Shown: positions 49,975 to 60,980, counted from the first letter of the stretch. The stretch: DNA of 64,000 nucleotides from JAFECT01 sp036501825 (GCA_036501825.1 DASXZP010000036.1:620001-684000), one strand, 5' to 3'. Numbers and translations: made by a program. The notes: generated by a model not told the origin, from the letters alone.

Positions 49975-49989
49975 CTATCAAGTCAATAG
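49975..49989 (-). promoter_or_regulatory. Possible Rrf2 operator/promoter of the sulfate operon
   Basis: CTATTGACTTGATAG (minus strand) lies about 55 bases before the binding-protein gene. It has partial dyad symmetry, contains a TTGACT -35-like element and resembles the TTGACT half of IscR-type sites. A regulator of the Rrf2 family is encoded nearby. The match is suggestive only. Confidence 0.35.
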
Positions 49990-50043
49990 AGATTTACTGA
50001 AGCGGGTCCCGAGCTTCCCTGCGGGCAGTCCCTGGGGATGGTT

Positions 50044-50859
50044 CTAGATCAGCTTATAGAGCGTCAATGTCTGCCAGATGGCGAGACCGACCACGAGCAG
50101 GCCCACGGCCCAGGTCAAAATCCGCGGCGGCAACACCTTGGCCAGCCGCCCCGCCATGGGCGCCGCGATCAGGCCTCCGACGATGACCCCCACCACCGAC
50201 CAGTTCTGATCGGCCAGGCCCACAGCGGTCTTCCAGTGGCCGGTCAGGTAGGACGCGAGGAAGGCGCCGGAGATCACCACCGCCACGAAGAACTGCGCCA
50301 CATTGCTGGTGCCGACCGCCTTGCGGGGCTCGCGACCCGCGCCGACCAGTGTGCTGGTCACCGTTGGGCCCCAGCCGCCGCCGCCAACCCCGTCGAGGAA
50401 GCCGCCGACCAGACCCAGCGGCAGGCCCTTAAACCAGTGCATCGGCCGTGAGCCGACGCCCTTGAACGCCCGCCACAGGATCAAGAGGCCCATCAAGCCC
50501 AGGTAGATGACCACGAAGGGCTTCACCGTCGCCGGGTCGAGGCCGGTGATCAGAAACGCCCCCGCCGCCCCGCCGATACAGCCGGTCAGGACCAGCACCC
50601 AGAGCAGGGGCTTGTCCACATTGCCGTGCCGGAAGTGGGAAGAAGCCGAGGCGCCCGAGGTCAGGATCTTGGCCACGTGGACGCTGGCCGACGCGGTCGC
50701 TGGCGCGATGCCCGCCGCCAAGAGGGCGGTGGTGCAGATCAGGCCATAGGCCATGCCCATACTGCCTTCGACCACCTGCGCGAGGAAGCCGATGAAAAGG
50801 AAGATCCAGAAGTCGTGATCCAACCGCTTGCTCCAGCCCGCGCGGACCCTGTGGCTCAA
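50044..50859 (-). CDS. TauE/SafE (TSUP) family membrane protein
   Basis: A 271-residue membrane protein with about seven to eight hydrophobic segments. The two halves carry the repeats FIGFLAQVVEGSMGMAYGLI and LGLVGGFLDGVGGGGWGPTV, the signature of the sulfite exporter/TSUP family, which moves sulfite, sulfonates or related anions. It begins with TTG six bases after the Rrf2 stop, or with a TTG 12 codons later. Its place between the Rrf2 regulator and the sulfate operon suggests sulfur-compound transport. Direction and substrate are not shown by the sequence. Confidence 0.88.
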   Translation of the reverse strand: MSHRVRAGWSKRLDHDFWIFLFIGFLAQVVEGSMGMAYGLICTTALLAAGIAPATASASVHVAKILTSGASASSHFRHGNVDKPLLWVLVLTGCIGGAAGAFLITGLDPATVKPFVVIYLGLMGLLILWRAFKGVGSRPMHWFKGLPLGLVGGFLDGVGGGGWGPTVTSTLVGAGREPRKAVGTSNVAQFFVAVVISGAFLASYLTGHWKTAVGLADQNWSVVGVIVGGLIAAPMAGRLAKVLPPRILTWAVGLLVVGLAIWQTLTLYKLI

Positions 50860-50865
50860 CCCCTA

Positions 50866-51327
50866 CTACGTCAATAGAGCTTTGTTGGCCTGGGCTTCAG
50901 GGCTTCTGGGCTCGGTCTCTTCGGCCAGGGCGGCCGCGAGGCTCCAGCCTTCCAGGACTGTGGCGACCGCGTCGCGGCTGGCCAGCAGGGCGGCGCGGAT
51001 GGGGCAGGTCTCGACGTCGAAACAGTCCTTGCACGGCTTATAGGCGGTCCGCGAGGCGCACGGGGCCAGGGCCAGGGGGCCCTCGACCGCCCGGATCACG
51101 TCGGCAAAAAAGATGTCCCCTGGCGCTGCGGCCAGGACATAGCCGCCGAAACGGCCGCGGCGGCTCTCGACAAAGCCGGCCTGTTTCATCTCCAGGAGGA
51201 TCGCCTCGAGAAACTTCCGGGGCGCCTTTGCACCCACCGCCACCTCGGCGATGGAGGCGGAGGTCCCGTTCAGGGACGCCAGATAGGTGAGGGCGCGGAG
51301 GGCGTACTTGGTCTTCTGCGACAGCAT
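50866..51327 (-). CDS. Rrf2-family regulator, likely sulfur-responsive
   Basis: A 153-residue Rrf2 regulator: LSQKTKYALRALTYLASLNG, IAEVAVGAKAPRKFLEAILL and RGRFGGYVLAAAPGDIFFAD form the winged HTH. Four cysteines follow in LAPCASRTAYKPCKDCFDVE and TC, a possible 2Fe-2S or other sensing site. Rrf2 members IscR, CymR and RirA control Fe-S, cysteine and iron genes. The adjacent TauE and sulfate operon favour a sulfur role like CymR. It is divergent from prfA with 49 bases between. Confidence 0.88.
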   Translation of the reverse strand: MLSQKTKYALRALTYLASLNGTSASIAEVAVGAKAPRKFLEAILLEMKQAGFVESRRGRFGGYVLAAAPGDIFFADVIRAVEGPLALAPCASRTAYKPCKDCFDVETCPIRAALLASRDAVATVLEGWSLAAALAEETEPRSPEAQANKALLT

Positions 51328-51376
51328 GGCTTTCGCCCTAACACGGCGTGACGAAGTTGCGAACCAAGGCTAGGAC

Positions 51377-52456
51377 GTGCGCGTGCGACTTCCCCAGGCC
51401 AAGCTCGATCAGGTGCTCGATCGTTTCCACGCGGTGGAGGCGCGCATGGGCTCGGCCACGGACGGTCAGGAGATCGTGCGCCTCGCCAAGGAACACGCCG
51501 AGCTGAAGCCGGTGGCCGAGGCGGCCTCGGCCCTGGTCAAGGCGCGCGCCGAGCAGGACGATCTGGAAGAGATGCTGGGTTCGGGCGATCAGGAGATGGC
51601 GGGCCTGGCGCGCGGCGAGCTCGAGGCGTTGAAAACAACCTTACCCGACCTCGAACACGCCATGGCGCTGCTGCTGGCGCCCAAGGACAAGGACGAGCAT
51701 GCGTCGGCCATTCTCGAAGTGCGCGCCGGCACCGGCGGCGACGAGGCGGCGCTGTTCGCCGGCGATCTGTTCCGCATGTACCAGCGTTATGCGCAGAAGC
51801 TCGGCTGGCGCGTCGAGGTCGAGAGTGTCTCGGAGGGTGACGCGGGCGGCTACAAGGAAATCATCGCGTCGATCTCGGGCGACGGAGTGTTCGGCCGGCT
51901 GAAATTCGAAAGCGGCGTGCATCGCGTGCAGCGCGTCCCCGCCACCGAAGCGCAGGGCCGCATCCACACCTCGGCCGCGACCGTTGCGGTCTTGCCCGAA
52001 CCCGAAGACGTCGAGATCGAGATCGAGGACAAGGACATCCGCATCGACACCTATCGTTCGTCGGGCGCCGGCGGTCAGCACGTGAACAAGACCGACAGCG
52101 CGGTGCGCATCACCCACCTGCCCACCGGCATCGTGGTGACCTCGTCGGAAAAGTCCCAACACCAGAACCGCGCCAAGGCCATGAAGGTGTTGCAGGCGCG
52201 TCTCTACGACGCCCAGCGCCAGGCGCTGGATCAGGCGCGGGCGGACTCGCGCAAGAGCCAGGTGGGCTCCGGCGATCGTTCCGAGCGCATCCGCACCTAC
52301 AACTTTCCCCAGGGCCGGGTGACCGACCACAGGATCAACCTGACGCTCTATTCGTTGCCGCAGGTAATGGAGGGCGATCTGGACGAACTGCTGGACGCCT
52401 TGATCGCCGAGGATCAGGCCGCGCGCCTCGCCGCGCTCGAAGAAGAGTTCGCTTAA
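51377..52456 (+). CDS. prfA: Peptide chain release factor 1
   Basis: A 359-residue RF1, which reads UAA and UAG stop codons. The catalytic loop is YRSSGAGGQHVNKTDSAVRI (GGQ), and VRAGTGGDEAALFAGDLFRM and HRVQRVPATEAQGRIHTSAA are conserved before it. The stop-codon-reading region appears in the expected place upstream. A GTG start gives RVRLPQAKLDQVLDRF, the normal N-terminus. It is followed after seven bases by the isochorismatase-like gene, then prmC, whose product methylates the GGQ glutamine. Confidence 0.97.
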   Translation: MRVRLPQAKLDQVLDRFHAVEARMGSATDGQEIVRLAKEHAELKPVAEAASALVKARAEQDDLEEMLGSGDQEMAGLARGELEALKTTLPDLEHAMALLLAPKDKDEHASAILEVRAGTGGDEAALFAGDLFRMYQRYAQKLGWRVEVESVSEGDAGGYKEIIASISGDGVFGRLKFESGVHRVQRVPATEAQGRIHTSAATVAVLPEPEDVEIEIEDKDIRIDTYRSSGAGGQHVNKTDSAVRITHLPTGIVVTSSEKSQHQNRAKAMKVLQARLYDAQRQALDQARADSRKSQVGSGDRSERIRTYNFPQGRVTDHRINLTLYSLPQVMEGDLDELLDALIAEDQAARLAALEEEFA

Positions 52457-52463
52457 GGGCGCC

Positions 52464-53045
52464 ATGGACAAGCTCGACCCCAAGACCACAGCCCTCGTCG
52501 TCATCGATCTGCAGAAGCCGATCGTCGCCATGCCGCTCGCCCCGCATTCCGGCGTCGACGTGGTGAAGCGCACCTCGGACCTCGCGCGTGCGGTGCGCGC
52601 CTGCGGCGGGATCGTGGCGCAGGTGCGCGTGCGTTTTCACGACGGCAAGGAAGCGCTGAACCAGCCGTCGGACGAACCGTCGATGTCGCGTTCTATGGCG
52701 TCGCTACCGGCGGATTTTTTCGAGTTCGCCCCCGACCTCAGCGTCGAAGACGCCGATCTGCAGATCGTCAAGAAACAGTGGGGCGCCGTCTACGGCACCG
52801 ACCTCGATCTGCAGCTGCGCCGTCGCGGCGTGACCACCGTGATCCTCTGCGGCGTGGCCACCAACTTCGGCGTCGAGTCCACCGCGCGCGATCTGTGGGA
52901 GTTGAACTACGCCCTGGTCTTCGCCGAGGACGCCATCTCGAGCCGCAGCGAAGAGCTGCACCGTTTCCCGATCCAGCACATCTTCCCGCGCCTGGGCCGT
53001 GTCGCGTCGACCGCCGACGTGTTGACCGCGTTGAAGGCCGCATGA
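52464..53045 (+). CDS. Isochorismatase-family hydrolase (YecD-like, catalytic Cys replaced by Gly)
   Basis: A 193-residue isochorismatase-fold protein. The first conserved Asp is in ALVVIDLQKPI, the Lys in IVKKQWGAVYGTDLD, and the third signature is CGVATNFGVESTARDLWELN. The position that holds the nucleophilic Cys in nicotinamidases and other cysteine hydrolases is Gly here (NFGVEST), as in isochorismatase EntB and E. coli YecD. It may act by a different mechanism or on another substrate. It lies between prfA and prmC and overlaps the latter by four bases (ATGA). Length is typical. Confidence 0.88.
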   Translation: MDKLDPKTTALVVIDLQKPIVAMPLAPHSGVDVVKRTSDLARAVRACGGIVAQVRVRFHDGKEALNQPSDEPSMSRSMASLPADFFEFAPDLSVEDADLQIVKKQWGAVYGTDLDLQLRRRGVTTVILCGVATNFGVESTARDLWELNYALVFAEDAISSRSEELHRFPIQHIFPRLGRVASTADVLTALKAA

Positions 53046-53917
53046 CCACCCTCGTTCAAGCCTGGACCGGCGCGCAGAAGCGTCTGAAGGCGGCCGGCGT
53101 CGACAGCCCCGCCATCGACGCGCGCCTGCTGCTCGAGGCGGCGGCCGGGGTTACGCGCATGGAGGTGATCACCGATCCCCACCGCGAACTCCCCGATACC
53201 GATGCGGCGACGCTGGAGGACTACGTCGAGCGCCGCGCAAGGCGCGAGCCGGTGGCGCGCATCCTCGGACGCAAGGGGTTCTGGAAACTGCTGCTGACCG
53301 TCTCGCCGGCGGTGCTGACGCCCCGGCCGGAGACCGAGACCATCGTCGAGCTGGCGCTGAACGCGCACCCGGAGTTCGCCGCCTTCACCGTGCTCGACCT
53401 CGGCGTGGGCTCCGGCGCGATTCTGCTGTCGATTCTGGCTGAGCGGCCGGCGGCCAAGGGGGTGGGGGTCGACGTGTCGGAAGAGGCCCTGGCGGTGGCC
53501 CGCGACAACGCGGCCAACCTCGACCTGAACGGCCGCGCCACGTTCCTGCGGACCGACTGGACCAGCGGCCTGGCCGACGAGAGCTTCGACCTGGTGGTCT
53601 CCAACCCGCCCTATATCAAGACCGCCGAGATGGACGGCCTCGACCCCGAAGTGAAGGATCACGAGCCCGCCATGGCCCTGGACGGCGGCCCGGATGGGCT
53701 TGCCGCCTACCGCGACCTGGCTCCCCAAATCCTTCGCGTCCTCAAGCCCGAAGGCCAGTTCCTGGTCGAAATCGGCTGGGATCAGGCGGGAGCGGTGAAG
53801 GCCCTGTTCGAGGCGGCGGGGGGCTGGGACGTGGCCGTGGTTAAGGATTTGGGCGACCGGGACCGGGTGGTCGCAGGCCGCAAGAAAGGCCTTGGAAAAG
53901 CCGCGGCGAGTCGCTAA
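53042..53917 (+). CDS. prmC: Release factor glutamine methyltransferase PrmC
   Basis: A 291-residue SAM methyltransferase that methylates the GGQ glutamine of RF1/RF2. Motifs: EPVARILGRKGFWKLLLTVS then PAVLTPRPETE, the SAM loop VLDLGVGSGAILLSILAE and the catalytic NPPY in LVVSNPPYIKTAEMDGLDPE. Start ATG 53042 overlaps the previous stop. It is the functional partner of prfA. The 204 bases that follow, up to the DUF4167 gene, contain no gene I can support and one weak hairpin near 54082-54101. Confidence 0.95.
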   Translation: MTTLVQAWTGAQKRLKAAGVDSPAIDARLLLEAAAGVTRMEVITDPHRELPDTDAATLEDYVERRARREPVARILGRKGFWKLLLTVSPAVLTPRPETETIVELALNAHPEFAAFTVLDLGVGSGAILLSILAERPAAKGVGVDVSEEALAVARDNAANLDLNGRATFLRTDWTSGLADESFDLVVSNPPYIKTAEMDGLDPEVKDHEPAMALDGGPDGLAAYRDLAPQILRVLKPEGQFLVEIGWDQAGAVKALFEAAGGWDVAVVKDLGDRDRVVAGRKKGLGKAAASR

Positions 53918-54121
53918 GTCATAGGCCGTCTCCACCCACATCGCCGGACTTTTGATTCCTCATCGAACGAGGGTTCCGGCGGACAGGGGCTTGCGGCGCA
54001 AGCGTGCGCCGGGGCGGTAGACAAACAGCGGCTCAGGATACGCAAGCGGAGCTTTTTCCCGCCCGTCGAGCCGCACGCGCCGGCCTGTGGGAGCGCCGGC
54101 TTCAAACATCGGTTTGAGTGA

Positions 54122-55024
54122 ATGAGAGATTTCAGAGGCATGAAACGGCAACGCGGTCGCAACCGGAAACCCGGTGGTGGTGGAAGCGGCGGCGGCGGTG
54201 GCGGCGGGGGCGGAAACAATCCGAACCGCGCGTTCGAATCGAACGGCCCCGAGAACATGAAGATTCGCGGCAACTCGCAGCACGTGTACGAGCGCTATCA
54301 GCAGCTCGCGCGCGATGCGTTCACCTCGGGCGACCGGGTGCTGGCCGAAAACTACCTGCAGCATGCGGAACACTATTTTCGCGTCCTGCGCACCCTGCAG
54401 CCGCAACGGCCGGTGGCCGAGATCGCGGCGCGCGACGCCTTTGCTTCGGGCTTCGACATCGACTTCGAAGACGAGAGCGGCGACCAGGCCATGGACGAGC
54501 AACCGTCCGAAGGCGGCGAGGGCGATAACGGCGAGCGTCGTGAAAACGGCAACGGCGACTATCGCCAGGGCCGCGACGACTATCGGGGCGACAACCGCGA
54601 ACCGCGCGAACAACGCGACCAGCGCGACTACAGCGAAGCGCGCCCGCAGCGTGACTTCGGCTCGACGCCCAAAGACCCCGCCCGCGCCGAGGGCGAACAA
54701 CAGCAAGGCGGCCGTCGCGAAGGCCGCCGCGAACGCTTCGAACGCCGCCGCGACCGCGAGGGCAATCAGGACCGCGCCGCGAGCGCCGATCCGCTGGCGG
54801 TGGTCGAACCCCGCGGCGCCGAACTGCCGCAGGCCGAAGCGCCCCGCGAGCCGAGCCCCGGCGACGAGCACCTGCCCGCCTTCCTGCGCCAGGCCGCGCC
54901 GGCCCCCGTGGCTGCGCCCGCCGCTGAGGCGCCGGTCGAGGATCGTCCCCGCCGCGCCCCGCGCAAACGCCGCAACGACGAGGACGGCGCGCCGTCGGTC
55001 GAAACGGCGGAAGAGGACGCCTGA
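54122..55024 (+). CDS. DUF4167 family protein
   Basis: A 300-residue protein. After RDFRGMKRQRGRNRKP and a glycine run comes the conserved DUF4167 domain (about residues 30-100: NMKIRGNSQHVYERYQQLAR, TSGDRVLAENYLQHAEHYFR). The rest is very polar: many Arg, Asp, Glu, Gln residues (for example GDNREPREQRDQRDYSEARP), likely unstructured. RNA binding is often suggested for such composition but is not proved. ATG 54122 is favoured since the RDFRGMKRQRG start is conserved in relatives. It follows prmC, as in related genomes. Confidence 0.85.
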   Translation: MRDFRGMKRQRGRNRKPGGGGSGGGGGGGGGNNPNRAFESNGPENMKIRGNSQHVYERYQQLARDAFTSGDRVLAENYLQHAEHYFRVLRTLQPQRPVAEIAARDAFASGFDIDFEDESGDQAMDEQPSEGGEGDNGERRENGNGDYRQGRDDYRGDNREPREQRDQRDYSEARPQRDFGSTPKDPARAEGEQQQGGRREGRRERFERRRDREGNQDRAASADPLAVVEPRGAELPQAEAPREPSPGDEHLPAFLRQAAPAPVAAPAAEAPVEDRPRRAPRKRRNDEDGAPSVETAEEDA

Positions 55025-55081
55025 GGCTTCGGCGTATCGGATAGGCGGGGGTAAGGTTTACCCTCCTGGGGTCGCGACCGC

Positions 55082-56059
55082 ATGCACGACCATTCCGACC
55101 ACGACCATCCTGAAGACCGGGACGACCATTCGCATGCGCATGGTCACAGCCATGGCCATGGCGGTCATCACCATCATCACGGCCCCGCCGACACCAGCGA
55201 TCCGCGCTGGCTGATCGGGATCGGTCTGAACCTGACCTTCGTGGTGATCGAAGCGGTCGCGGGCTTCATCGCTCATTCCACGGCGTTGCTGGCCGACGCG
55301 GGCCACAATCTTTCCGACGTGCTGGGTCTCGCCATGGCGGGCATCGCCGTGTGGCTGGCCAAGCGGCCGGCGAAGGGCCGGCGCACCTACGGCTGGGGCA
55401 AGGCGACGGTGCTGGCCGCGCTCGCCAACGCCGTGGCGCTGGTGTTCGCCTCGGGCCTGATCGCCGAGGAAGCCATCCGGCGTTTCGGCGCGCCCACCTC
55501 GCCGCAGTCGCTGGTGATCATGGGTGTCGCCGCGGCAGGGCTCGCAATCAATCTCGGTACAGCCCTGTTGTTCATGCGCGGCCGCGACGCCGACATGAAC
55601 GTGCGCGCCGCCTTCATGCACATGATGGGTGATGCGGTGGTGTCGCTGGGCGTCATCGTCGCCGGCGCTGCGATCTTCTTCACACACCTCGCCTGGATCG
55701 ACCCGCTGGCCAGCCTGATCGTGGTCGCGGTGGTGCTGTTCGGGACCTGGGACCTGCTCAAGGAAGCGCTGTCGCTGGCCATGGATGCGGCGCCCCGCGG
55801 CATCGATCCGGAAGCGGTGCTCGCGTGTCTGGCCCAGCGCCCCGGCGTCACCGAGGTGCACGACCTTCACGTCTGGCCGCTGTCGACCACCGAGGTTGCG
55901 CTCACCGCCCACTTGGTCCGCCCGGGCGGCGCCGACGACGCCTTCCTGCGCAGCGTCTGCGATACGCTCAACCGCGAGTTCGGGATTGCGCATGCGACCC
56001 TGCAGGTCGAAACCGACGGCATGATCGATTGCCGCCACCTGCACGCGCCGGCTGCTTGA
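55082..56059 (+). CDS. Cation diffusion facilitator (DmeF/ZitB-like)
   Basis: A 325-residue CDF transporter, which exports Zn, Co or other divalent cations in exchange for protons. A His/Asp-rich N-terminus (about residues 1-38) precedes six membrane helices; helix 2 carries ALLADAGHNLSDVLGLAMAG with the H-x3-D pair of the metal site, and helix 5 carries AAFMHMMGDAVVSLGVIVAG, the second pair. A C-terminal cytoplasmic domain (VHDLHVWPLSTTEVALTAHL) senses metal. The His-rich loop suggests Zn or Co. Stands alone downstream of the DUF4167 gene. Confidence 0.92.
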   Translation: MHDHSDHDHPEDRDDHSHAHGHSHGHGGHHHHHGPADTSDPRWLIGIGLNLTFVVIEAVAGFIAHSTALLADAGHNLSDVLGLAMAGIAVWLAKRPAKGRRTYGWGKATVLAALANAVALVFASGLIAEEAIRRFGAPTSPQSLVIMGVAAAGLAINLGTALLFMRGRDADMNVRAAFMHMMGDAVVSLGVIVAGAAIFFTHLAWIDPLASLIVVAVVLFGTWDLLKEALSLAMDAAPRGIDPEAVLACLAQRPGVTEVHDLHVWPLSTTEVALTAHLVRPGGADDAFLRSVCDTLNREFGIAHATLQVETDGMIDCRHLHAPAA

Positions 56060-56132
56060 GCATAAGCTGGACGCGCGTTTGTCGCGTGATTGGTCTATGA
56101 GGGAAGCGCGTTTTTCGGCCTCGGGAGGGCTC

Positions 56133-56807
56133 ATGCGCCGGATCGTCCTGTGCCTAGCGCTGCTGTTGGTCGCCGCGTGCACCACCACGTCGCACTATCC
56201 GCCGCAGCCGGCGTCCCCGCCGGCCGGGCCTCCGCCGCCCCCGCCGCCTGCGCCGCCGTCCGGCCCGGTGCTGCTGGATTGGCGCGCGATCATCCGTCCC
56301 GCTGAACTCGGCCGCCTCGATCGCCTCAACGAAGCCTGGACCCAGGCGTTGAACGAGGCCCGCGTGTCGGGTCACGCCGAGGACGTCGCTGCGCTGGGCG
56401 ATCTGCTCGACCCCCAGACCGCGCTGGCGCCGGTGACCCCGCCCGCCGGCGACTACCGCTGCCGCACCATCAAGCTGGGCGCCAAGGTTTACGGCATGCC
56501 CGCGTTCACGCCCTACGGCTGGTTCAAGTGCCGGATCTCATCGACGCCCAAGGGGCTGAAGCTGGAAAAGATCACCGGCTCGCAGCGGCCGTCGGGCCTG
56601 CTGTTCCCCGATAGCGACCGGCGCATGGTGGTGCTGGGTTCGGTGTCGCTGGCGGAGGACCCGCCGGCCAACTCCTACGGCCTGCACCCGGACCGCGACT
56701 TCGTGGGCGTGCTGGAGCGGGTCGGCGACCGCCGCTGGCGCCTGGCGATGCCCTGGCCCTATCTCGAATCCAACCTCGACCTGATCGAGCTGGAACGGAC
56801 GCCGTGA
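56133..56807 (+). CDS. DUF4893 lipoprotein
   Basis: A 224-residue lipoprotein: RRIVLCLALLLVAAC is the signal and lipobox, then a Pro-rich linker (about residues 22-50). The folded part has LLDWRAIIRPAELGRLDRLN, GDYRCRTIKLGAKVYGMPAF, WFKCRISSTPKGLKLEKITG and DRDFVGVLERVGDRRWRLAM, which match DUF4893, a family of unknown function in Alphaproteobacteria. The two Cys (in YRCRT and FKCRI) may form a disulfide. ATG 56133 has GGGAGGGC before it. It overlaps the next gene by four bases. Confidence 0.82.
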   Translation: MRRIVLCLALLLVAACTTTSHYPPQPASPPAGPPPPPPPAPPSGPVLLDWRAIIRPAELGRLDRLNEAWTQALNEARVSGHAEDVAALGDLLDPQTALAPVTPPAGDYRCRTIKLGAKVYGMPAFTPYGWFKCRISSTPKGLKLEKITGSQRPSGLLFPDSDRRMVVLGSVSLAEDPPANSYGLHPDRDFVGVLERVGDRRWRLAMPWPYLESNLDLIELERTP

Positions 56808-57187
56808 GCGACGAGGTTTCGCCAGAGCCTTTCCTGACCCTCGCGCCCGGACAAGTCTGGACCGTCCATGCCAACCCGCCGACGACGCTGCGCGTGTTGA
56901 TCGGCAAGATCGAACAGTTGGGCGAGCGGCCGGTGGTCAGCGTCATGCTGCTGGGCGCGCGGGCGCCCGAGGGCTTCGGGTCTGAAACCCTGGACATCCA
57001 CCACGCCCCCTTCGACGCGCCGAGCCTCATCGCGGAACTGGAGGATCTGGAAGCTGAAGGCGTCGAGGTTCCCGCCTCTTTCGAGGACGGCTACGCCCAA
57101 TGGAAAGGTAATAACGGCGGGGTCTGGACCCTGGGGCCTGCCGAGGTCGCCGGGGCCGTTATCGAGATGGCCGCCAAGAACCTGTAA
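56804..57187 (+). CDS. Hypothetical protein paired with the DUF4893 lipoprotein
   Basis: I do not recognise the family. The 127-residue protein has no signal peptide or membrane segment and has normal amino-acid use. It contains PGQVWTVHANPPTTLRVLIG, EGFGSETLDIHHAPFDAPSL and SFEDGYAQWKGNNGGVWTLG, suggesting a compact soluble domain. The GTG start overlaps the lipoprotein stop, so the two are coupled. It ends 118 bases before clpB. Confidence 0.7.
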   Translation: MSDEVSPEPFLTLAPGQVWTVHANPPTTLRVLIGKIEQLGERPVVSVMLLGARAPEGFGSETLDIHHAPFDAPSLIAELEDLEAEGVEVPASFEDGYAQWKGNNGGVWTLGPAEVAGAVIEMAAKNL

Positions 57188-57305
57188 TTCTCCGGCCCCA
57201 GTAACCTTGTGTGGCTTATCCGCCACACCCACATCCCCCTCAGACCGCCGCGGGCCGCTTATTGCAAGGGTCTAAGCGCGGGACTCCGCCTCCCGAGGGG
57301 AATTG

Positions 57306-59888
<2,583 letters not shown>

Positions 59889-59890
59889 GA

Positions 59891-60091
59891 AAGATCCTCC
59901 CCCGGCCGAAGGCCGCAGGGGAGGGGGACCGCCGAAGGCGGTGGAGGGGCCGACGCCGACGGTTGCCGGTTCGCGCGCTCTACCGCTGACGGAGTCTGAG
60001 TTGTTTCGATAATCCCTGAACGTCGCGCCAGCCCCTCCACCACGCTTCGCGTGGTCCCCTCCCCTGCGCGCTGCGCGCGGGGGAGGATCTT
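59891..60091. repeat. REPIN-like inverted pair (units B1 reverse, B2 forward)
   Basis: Unit B1 (59891-59955) is reversed and unit B2 (60021-60091) forward, with about 65 unmatched bases between. B2 begins CGTCGCGCCAGCCCCTCCAC and ends CGCGGGGGAGGATCTT; B1 begins AAGATCCTCCCCCGGCCGAA. They share outer ends (AAGATCCTCCCCC against GGGGGAGGATCTT) and are the same element as the pair at 9962-10109, but arranged back to front. Each unit has inner hairpins. The position after clpB suggests a terminator role as well. Confidence 0.85.
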
Positions 60092-60109
60092 CGGAGCGAT
60101 GCGCTATCC

Positions 60110-60295
60110 CTACCGCGCCAGCAGGTTTTGCGCCGCGTAGATGATTGCAGCCGCGAGGCCGAAGAGCATGGCGCCGCCCACCATCGCCGAAACGGCATAG
60201 GTCTTCCAGGTGGCCCCGCGCGGCGCGTACCGGCGGATCTGGACGATCTTGTGCCCTTCGAAAGCTTCGCTGCCGATGATGTTGTGTTGGGACAA
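60110..60295 (-). CDS. Small single-span membrane protein
   Basis: A 61-residue protein of unknown family. A polar N-terminus (SQHNIIGSEAFEGHKIVQIR then RYAPRGATWK) is followed by one hydrophobic stretch (about residues 35-57, VSAMVGGAMLFGLAAAIIYA). The TTG start has an excellent ribosome site (AGGGGGGAT five bases away), which is why I accept it. It lies between the repeat pair after clpB and the Gly/Tyr-rich gene. I suspect a peripheral role, but nothing in the sequence shows it. Confidence 0.65.
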   Translation of the reverse strand: MSQHNIIGSEAFEGHKIVQIRRYAPRGATWKTYAVSAMVGGAMLFGLAAAIIYAAQNLLAR

Positions 60296-60469
60296 CTCGA
60301 TCCCCCCTGAAATGGACGCCGCAGATGGTTTCTGATCGGCAAGCTATGTGGCGGAATTTAGAACTTGGCCGTATTTGCGCCCAGGACCGTGCGGCGGCAG
60401 GGAAACTGCGACATCAATAGCCACGTCGCCCGGTGGACCGCGCGCCGCGCGCAAGCTTAGCGAGAGCGC

Positions 60470-60958
60470 TTAGTAACAGCGACCGGCGTAGAATCGGCCT
60501 CCGCCCGACTCGCACTCGATGCGCCGGCGGTCATAGCGCAGCGCGTGATGCGACGGATCGTAGTTGCCGTAGTTGGGATAGTAGAGCCGACCGTTGCGCC
60601 GAACATAGGCGCCGTAGGCGTAGCCGCCGCCATAGTAGCCGCCGCCGTAGTACCCGTCGCCATAGCCGCCGCCGTAGTAACCGTCGTAGCCGTAGCCATA
60701 GCCGTCGTAGGGCCGCTCCCAATAGCCGCCGTAGCGATGCCGGTAATAGCCGTCGTAGCTGTTGTAGGCGTTGTAGAAGACGTTGCCGTCGCGGCGGACG
60801 TTGTCGTACCAGCCGCCGTCCCCGTACCAGCCGTCGCCGTAATCGGCCTCGTAGGAGCCATAGCCGTAGGGGTCGCCCGCCAGGCTCTTGCCCGGGGCGC
60901 TGAGCGCCAGAACCGCCGCCAGGGCGGCCGAGACTAGGCTTAGGGCGGCATGGCGCAT
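60470..60958 (-). CDS. Secreted Gly/Tyr-rich low-complexity protein
   Basis: A 162-residue protein with signal peptide MRHAALSLVSAALAAVLALS then APGKSLA. The mature part consists largely of Gly, Tyr, Asp and Asn in GYG, GGYYGG and DGYYGGGYGD-like repeats (about residues 65-120) and ends RRRIECESGGGRFYAGRCY, with two cysteines that might form a disulfide. GGAGGGTC lies seven bases before the ATG. Gly/Tyr-rich secreted proteins can be structural or surface-associated, but no specific family is evident. A CtrA half-site lies 23 bases upstream of the start. Confidence 0.75.
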   Translation of the reverse strand: MRHAALSLVSAALAAVLALSAPGKSLAGDPYGYGSYEADYGDGWYGDGGWYDNVRRDGNVFYNAYNSYDGYYRHRYGGYWERPYDGYGYGYDGYYGGGYGDGYYGGGYYGGGYAYGAYVRRNGRLYYPNYGNYDPSHHALRYDRRRIECESGGGRFYAGRCY

Positions 60959-60980
60959 CTGACCCTCCTGAACAGGCCGG

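Noticed and set aside
52860..52890. Loss of the catalytic Cys suggesting a dead isochorismatase
   Set aside because: Gly at that place occurs in EntB and E. coli YecD, so it does not by itself mean inactivity.
53918..54121. A tRNA or small RNA in the gap before the DUF4167 gene
   Set aside because: No cloverleaf, anticodon arm or T-loop could be traced; only a short GC hairpin is present.
60540..60720. Repeated GC-rich motifs resembling a CRISPR array or tandem repeat
   Set aside because: The repeats are Gly/Tyr codons in the reading frame of a signal-peptide protein, with no regular spacers.
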